64,000 nt of DNA from Pseudomonas khorasanensis (GTDB lineage: Bacteria > Pseudomonadota > Gammaproteobacteria > Pseudomonadales > Pseudomonadaceae). The position numbers and the translations under genes were made by a program. Position 1 is the first letter of the stretch. The number at the start of each line of letters is the position of its first letter. Under the pieces are notes generated by a model. The model was not told the origin of the DNA, ran no database searches, and was given only the letters and a program-made list of their open reading frames with translations. Where the stretch lies: positions 1 to 64,000 of the forward strand of contig NZ_JABWQP020000018.1 of the NCBI RefSeq assembly GCF_014268505.2, given 5' to 3'. Positions 61,086 to 64,000 of the stretch are shown in pieces.

Positions 61086-62927
61086 ATGCCTGACTATCGC
61101 TCGAAAACATCCACCCACGGCCGCAACATGGCCGGCGCCCGTGCACTGTGGCGCGCCACCGGGATGAAGGATGACGACTTCAAAAAGCCGATCATCGCCA
61201 TCGCCAACTCGTTTACCCAGTTCGTCCCGGGGCATGTGCACCTGAAGGACCTGGGTCAACTGGTCGCCCGCGAGATCGAACGCGCCGGCGGCGTGGCCAA
61301 AGAATTCAACACCATCGCCGTGGATGACGGCATCGCCATGGGTCACGACGGCATGCTGTATTCACTGCCGAGCCGCGAGATCATCGCCGATTCCGTCGAA
61401 TACATGGTCAACGCCCACTGCGCCGACGCCATCGTGTGCATTTCAAACTGCGACAAGATCACCCCGGGCATGCTTATGGCTGCCTTGCGCCTGAACATCC
61501 CGGTGATCTTCGTGTCCGGCGGCCCGATGGAAGCCGGCAAGACCAAACTCGCTTCCCACGGTCTCGACCTCGTCGATGCCATGGTGATCGCCGCCGACGC
61601 CAGCGCATCCGACGAGAAAGTCGCCGAGTACGAGCGCAGCGCCTGCCCGACCTGCGGTTCGTGCTCCGGCATGTTCACCGCCAACTCGATGAACTGCCTG
61701 ACCGAAGCACTGGGTCTGGCCTTGCCAGGCAATGGTTCGACGCTGGCCACCCACAGCGACCGCGAGCAGCTGTTCCTGCAGGCCGGCCGCACCATCGTCG
61801 AGCTGTGCAAGCGCTACTACGGCGAGGACGACGAGTCGGTGTTGCCACGCAACATCGCCAACTTCAAGGCGTTCGAAAACGCAATGATGCTCGACATCGC
61901 CATGGGCGGTTCGACCAACACCATCCTGCACTTGCTCGCTGCCGCCCAAGAGGCTGAAATCGATTTCGACCTGCGCGACATCGACCGTCTCTCGCGCAGC
62001 GTTCCACAGCTGTGCAAAGTCGCACCGAACATCCAGAAGTACCACATGGAAGACGTGCACCGCGCCGGCGGCATCTTCAGCATCCTCGGCTCGCTGGCCC
62101 GTGGCGGCCTGTTGCACACCGATCTGCCGACCGTGCACAGCCGCAGCATGGAAGAAGCCATCGCCAAGTGGGACATCACCCAGACCACTGATGAAGCGGT
62201 GCACCACTTCTTCAAGGCAGGTCCGGCAGGCATTCCGACCCAGACTGCTTTCAGTCAGTCGACCCGTTGGGAAACCCTGGACGACGACCGTGAAAACGGC
62301 TGCATCCGCAGCTTCGAGCACGCCTATTCGCAAGAAGGTGGCCTGGCCGTGCTGTACGGCAACATCGCGCTGGATGGCTGCGTGGTGAAAACCGCCGGTG
62401 TGGATGAGTCAATCCACGTCTTCGAAGGCAACGCGAAGATCTTTGAAAGCCAGGACAGCGCGGTGCGCGGCATCCTCGCCGACGAAGTGAAGGAAGGCGA
62501 CATCGTCATCATTCGCTACGAAGGCCCGAAAGGCGGCCCGGGCATGCAGGAAATGCTCTACCCGACCTCTTACCTGAAATCCAAAGGCCTGGGCAAGGCC
62601 TGCGCGCTGCTGACCGACGGCCGTTTCTCCGGCGGCACTTCCGGTCTGTCGATCGGCCACGCTTCGCCAGAGGCTGCGGCCGGTGGCGCGATCGGTCTGG
62701 TGCAGGATGGCGACAAGGTGCTGATCGACATTCCGAACCGCTCGATCAACCTGTTGGTCAGCGACGAGGAACTGGCTGCACGTCGTGTCGAGCAGGACAG
62801 GAAAGGCTGGAAACCGGTCGAGATCCGCCCACGTAAAGTGACCACGGCACTCAAGGCCTACGCCCTGCTGGCGACCAGCGCCGACAAAGGCGCGGTGCGT
62901 AACAAGGCGATGCTTGACGGCCTGTAA
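61086..62927 (+). CDS. ilvD: Dihydroxy-acid dehydratase
   Basis: Third enzyme of branched-chain amino acid synthesis, an iron-sulfur dehydratase. 613 residues of the long enterobacterial type, with cluster cysteines in SNCDKITPGM and ACPTCGSCSGMFTANSMN and the C-terminal DGRFSGGTSGLSIGHASPEAA. CCCGGAG precedes the ATG. The 258 bases upstream hold no gene. In PAO1 this gene (PA0353) directly follows the rlmI-like gene, so the peptide cassette is extra here. Confidence 0.97.
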   Translation: MPDYRSKTSTHGRNMAGARALWRATGMKDDDFKKPIIAIANSFTQFVPGHVHLKDLGQLVAREIERAGGVAKEFNTIAVDDGIAMGHDGMLYSLPSREIIADSVEYMVNAHCADAIVCISNCDKITPGMLMAALRLNIPVIFVSGGPMEAGKTKLASHGLDLVDAMVIAADASASDEKVAEYERSACPTCGSCSGMFTANSMNCLTEALGLALPGNGSTLATHSDREQLFLQAGRTIVELCKRYYGEDDESVLPRNIANFKAFENAMMLDIAMGGSTNTILHLLAAAQEAEIDFDLRDIDRLSRSVPQLCKVAPNIQKYHMEDVHRAGGIFSILGSLARGGLLHTDLPTVHSRSMEEAIAKWDITQTTDEAVHHFFKAGPAGIPTQTAFSQSTRWETLDDDRENGCIRSFEHAYSQEGGLAVLYGNIALDGCVVKTAGVDESIHVFEGNAKIFESQDSAVRGILADEVKEGDIVIIRYEGPKGGPGMQEMLYPTSYLKSKGLGKACALLTDGRFSGGTSGLSIGHASPEAAAGGAIGLVQDGDKVLIDIPNRSINLLVSDEELAARRVEQDRKGWKPVEIRPRKVTTALKAYALLATSADKGAVRNKAMLDGL

Positions 62928-62943
62928 GACGTCTGAGTGCCGA

Positions 62944-62973
62944 AAAAAATGCCCCGCCAGGTGCGGGGGGCAT
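62944..62973. terminator. Terminator between convergent ilvD and the phosphatase gene
   Basis: ATGCCCCGC/GCGGGG-GGCAT stem-loop flanked by seven A on the left, giving a U run for the minus-strand phosphatase transcript. Confidence 0.75.
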
Positions 62974-63005
62974 GATCGTTCCCACGCTCCCGCGTGGGAA
63001 CGATC
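62974..63005. repeat. Palindrome GATCGTTCCCACGC
   Basis: 14-base arms around CTCC; copy of the inner palindrome at 7381-7411 with one extra central C. Confidence 0.85.
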
Positions 63006-63017
63006 AAAAACCTGATC

Positions 63018-63046
63018 AAAAGATCGTAGCCTTCGGCAGCTCCTAC
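63018..63046. repeat. Half copy of the second REP family
   Basis: Single 29-base arm (AAAAGATCGTAGCCTTCGGC-) with one change from 20536-20564; no partner arm nearby. Confidence 0.75.
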
Positions 63047-63058
63047 ATGGATCGGGGG

Positions 63059-64000
63059 TTATTGAATATCTTCCGGTTTGACGATCACCCAGTTCTTGTC
63101 CGCCGTCACCGGCAAGCCTTCCTTGGCCTGCGCCGCCGCATGCTTGGCCATCATGCCGTTGATCTGGGCCATGTACTTGTCCTTGCGATTGATCCACAAG
63201 TGAATCCCGCCCTTGGCCACATCGACATCATGGAACAGCATGTAACCGTCGCTCGTCGGGGTATCGCCACCCACCAGCACCGGTTTCTTCCATTCATCGA
63301 TGTACGTCAGGATCGCCGCGTGCTTGCCAGCCATCCAGGTCGCCGGGGTCCAGAGATAGGGCGTCAGCTCAAGACCAAGGTTGGCTTTCTCGTCATATTT
63401 CCCTGCGGTGATCTGTTTGCGTGCAGTGGTCAGTTCGCTGGTTTCGCGATTCTTCAGTAGCAAGGAGACGCCGATGACGTTCTGCGACTTGACGTTGTAG
63501 CCGTACTTCGGATCCGCCGCGACCATCCGCACCAGCTCTTCGGAAGCGGCGGTCATCACGTAGACCTCGATGCCGTTCTCCATCAGCTTGTTGTACAACT
63601 CCTGCTGACCGGTGAAGATTTTCGGCGGATTGACGTCGAGCTTCTTCACCACATCGCCTTCGTAGTACGTCACAGGCACCGGTTTGCCCAAGGCCATCAG
63701 CTCGTCGACGTAGCCTTTGAGTTCTTTGAGGGTGAAGCCTGCGAACACCTGGGCCACCCACGGATAGCAGACCATGTCGTCGACTTCGCAGAGGCGATAG
63801 TAATAACTGAACAGGCTTTCCTTGTGGTCAGCGGTGTCCTTGAACGGCATCAGTTTCAGCGAAGGGTCAAGTTTGTCGCGGGTGATCAGGCCCTTGTTTT
63901 CCATAAACGGCAGCAAAGACTCTTCGAGGTCGTAGCGGTAACTGGTGTTGTCCATGTCGAACACCGCGTAGTTACCCTTGTTGGCGTTGGCCGCAATCAT
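63059..64000 (-). CDS. pchP: Phosphorylcholine phosphatase-like HAD protein (5' end cut by the window)
   Basis: HAD phosphatase, 313 residues visible, with motif I DMDNT near the N-terminus, motif II region VMTAASEELVRMVAA, and motif III/IV VGGDTPTSDGYML. The sequence closely resembles P. aeruginosa PchP as I recall it, which releases phosphate from phosphorylcholine in the periplasm. The frame opens at the right window edge with an ATG (64000) that is probably internal, since the family has a signal peptide upstream; I treat the gene as partial. Convergent with ilvD. Confidence 0.85.
   Translation of the reverse strand: MIAANANKGNYAVFDMDNTSYRYDLEESLLPFMENKGLITRDKLDPSLKLMPFKDTADHKESLFSYYYRLCEVDDMVCYPWVAQVFAGFTLKELKGYVDELMALGKPVPVTYYEGDVVKKLDVNPPKIFTGQQELYNKLMENGIEVYVMTAASEELVRMVAADPKYGYNVKSQNVIGVSLLLKNRETSELTTARKQITAGKYDEKANLGLELTPYLWTPATWMAGKHAAILTYIDEWKKPVLVGGDTPTSDGYMLFHDVDVAKGGIHLWINRKDKYMAQINGMMAKHAAAQAKEGLPVTADKNWVIVKPEDIQ

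Overview
The window is chromosomal DNA from a member of the Pseudomonas fluorescens species complex. Three things point there: high-GC coding sequence throughout, a gene order that matches the P. aeruginosa PAO1 segment from pilG-pilH-pilI-pilJ-chpA down to ilvD almost gene for gene (from memory of PAO1), and many intergenic paired REP elements (core GAGCCTGCTCGCGAA) of the kind known from P. fluorescens genomes. I see no insertion sequence, prophage, CRISPR array, rRNA or tRNA.

Layout. 1-7.3 kb (minus): a complete biotin-independent malonate decarboxylase operon, mdcABCDEGH, followed by the malonate transporter genes madLM. A LysR-type box and a sigma70-like promoter lie upstream of mdcA. 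7.5-8.2 kb: a DUF6124-like gene with a long, hairpin-rich leader. 8.3-18.3 kb (minus): the Pil-Chp chemosensory operon pilG-pilH-pilI-pilJ-chpA-chpC, without pilK or chpB. 18.5-24.6 kb (plus): gshB, a tonB3-like gene, algH/yqgE, ruvX, pyrR, pyrB and a zinc-site-degenerate pyrC'. 24.6-29.3 kb: a TM2-domain gene, an NlpC/P60 peptidase gene, pilT (without pilU), yggS, proC and yggT. 29.4-33.8 kb (plus): metX, metW, a DUF4426 gene, rdgB, hemW and a DUF3392 gene. 34-41.5 kb: trmB, thiG, thiS, a DUF423 gene, mtgA, rpoH and ftsY-ftsE-ftsX. 41.8-46.4 kb (plus): an active/inactive M16 peptidase pair, rsmD and a YheT-like hydrolase. 46.4-52.8 kb: a mercaptopyruvate sulfurtransferase, a TetR regulator divergent from a coniferyl-aldehyde-type dehydrogenase, a Tat-signal small subunit, a GMC oxidoreductase, coaD and a YfhL-type ferredoxin. 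53-57.1 kb: a small exported protein, mutM, an HDOD protein, a PfpI/DJ-1 protein and an RlmI-like methyltransferase. 61.1-64 kb: ilvD and the truncated gene for a phosphorylcholine phosphatase.

The part that stands out is 57.2-60.8 kb, between the RlmI-like gene and ilvD, which are neighbours in PAO1. An AT-rich promoter region leads into a 23-codon ORF with a perfect Shine-Dalgarno sequence. It is followed by a strong hairpin and then three tightly coupled genes: a SagB-type FMN dehydrogenase, an AurF-type diiron oxygenase with all seven expected metal ligands, and a Bcr/CflA-type MFS exporter. No YcaO, LanB, radical SAM, PqqD or protease gene is present. I read it as a candidate undescribed ribosomally made, peptide-derived natural product system with a pqqA-like layout. 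The assembly is inference; the chemistry is unknown.

Most of the remaining genes are conserved housekeeping loci whose identity is secure from motifs and order. Start sites were re-chosen where the longest open frame ran upstream into a neighbour.
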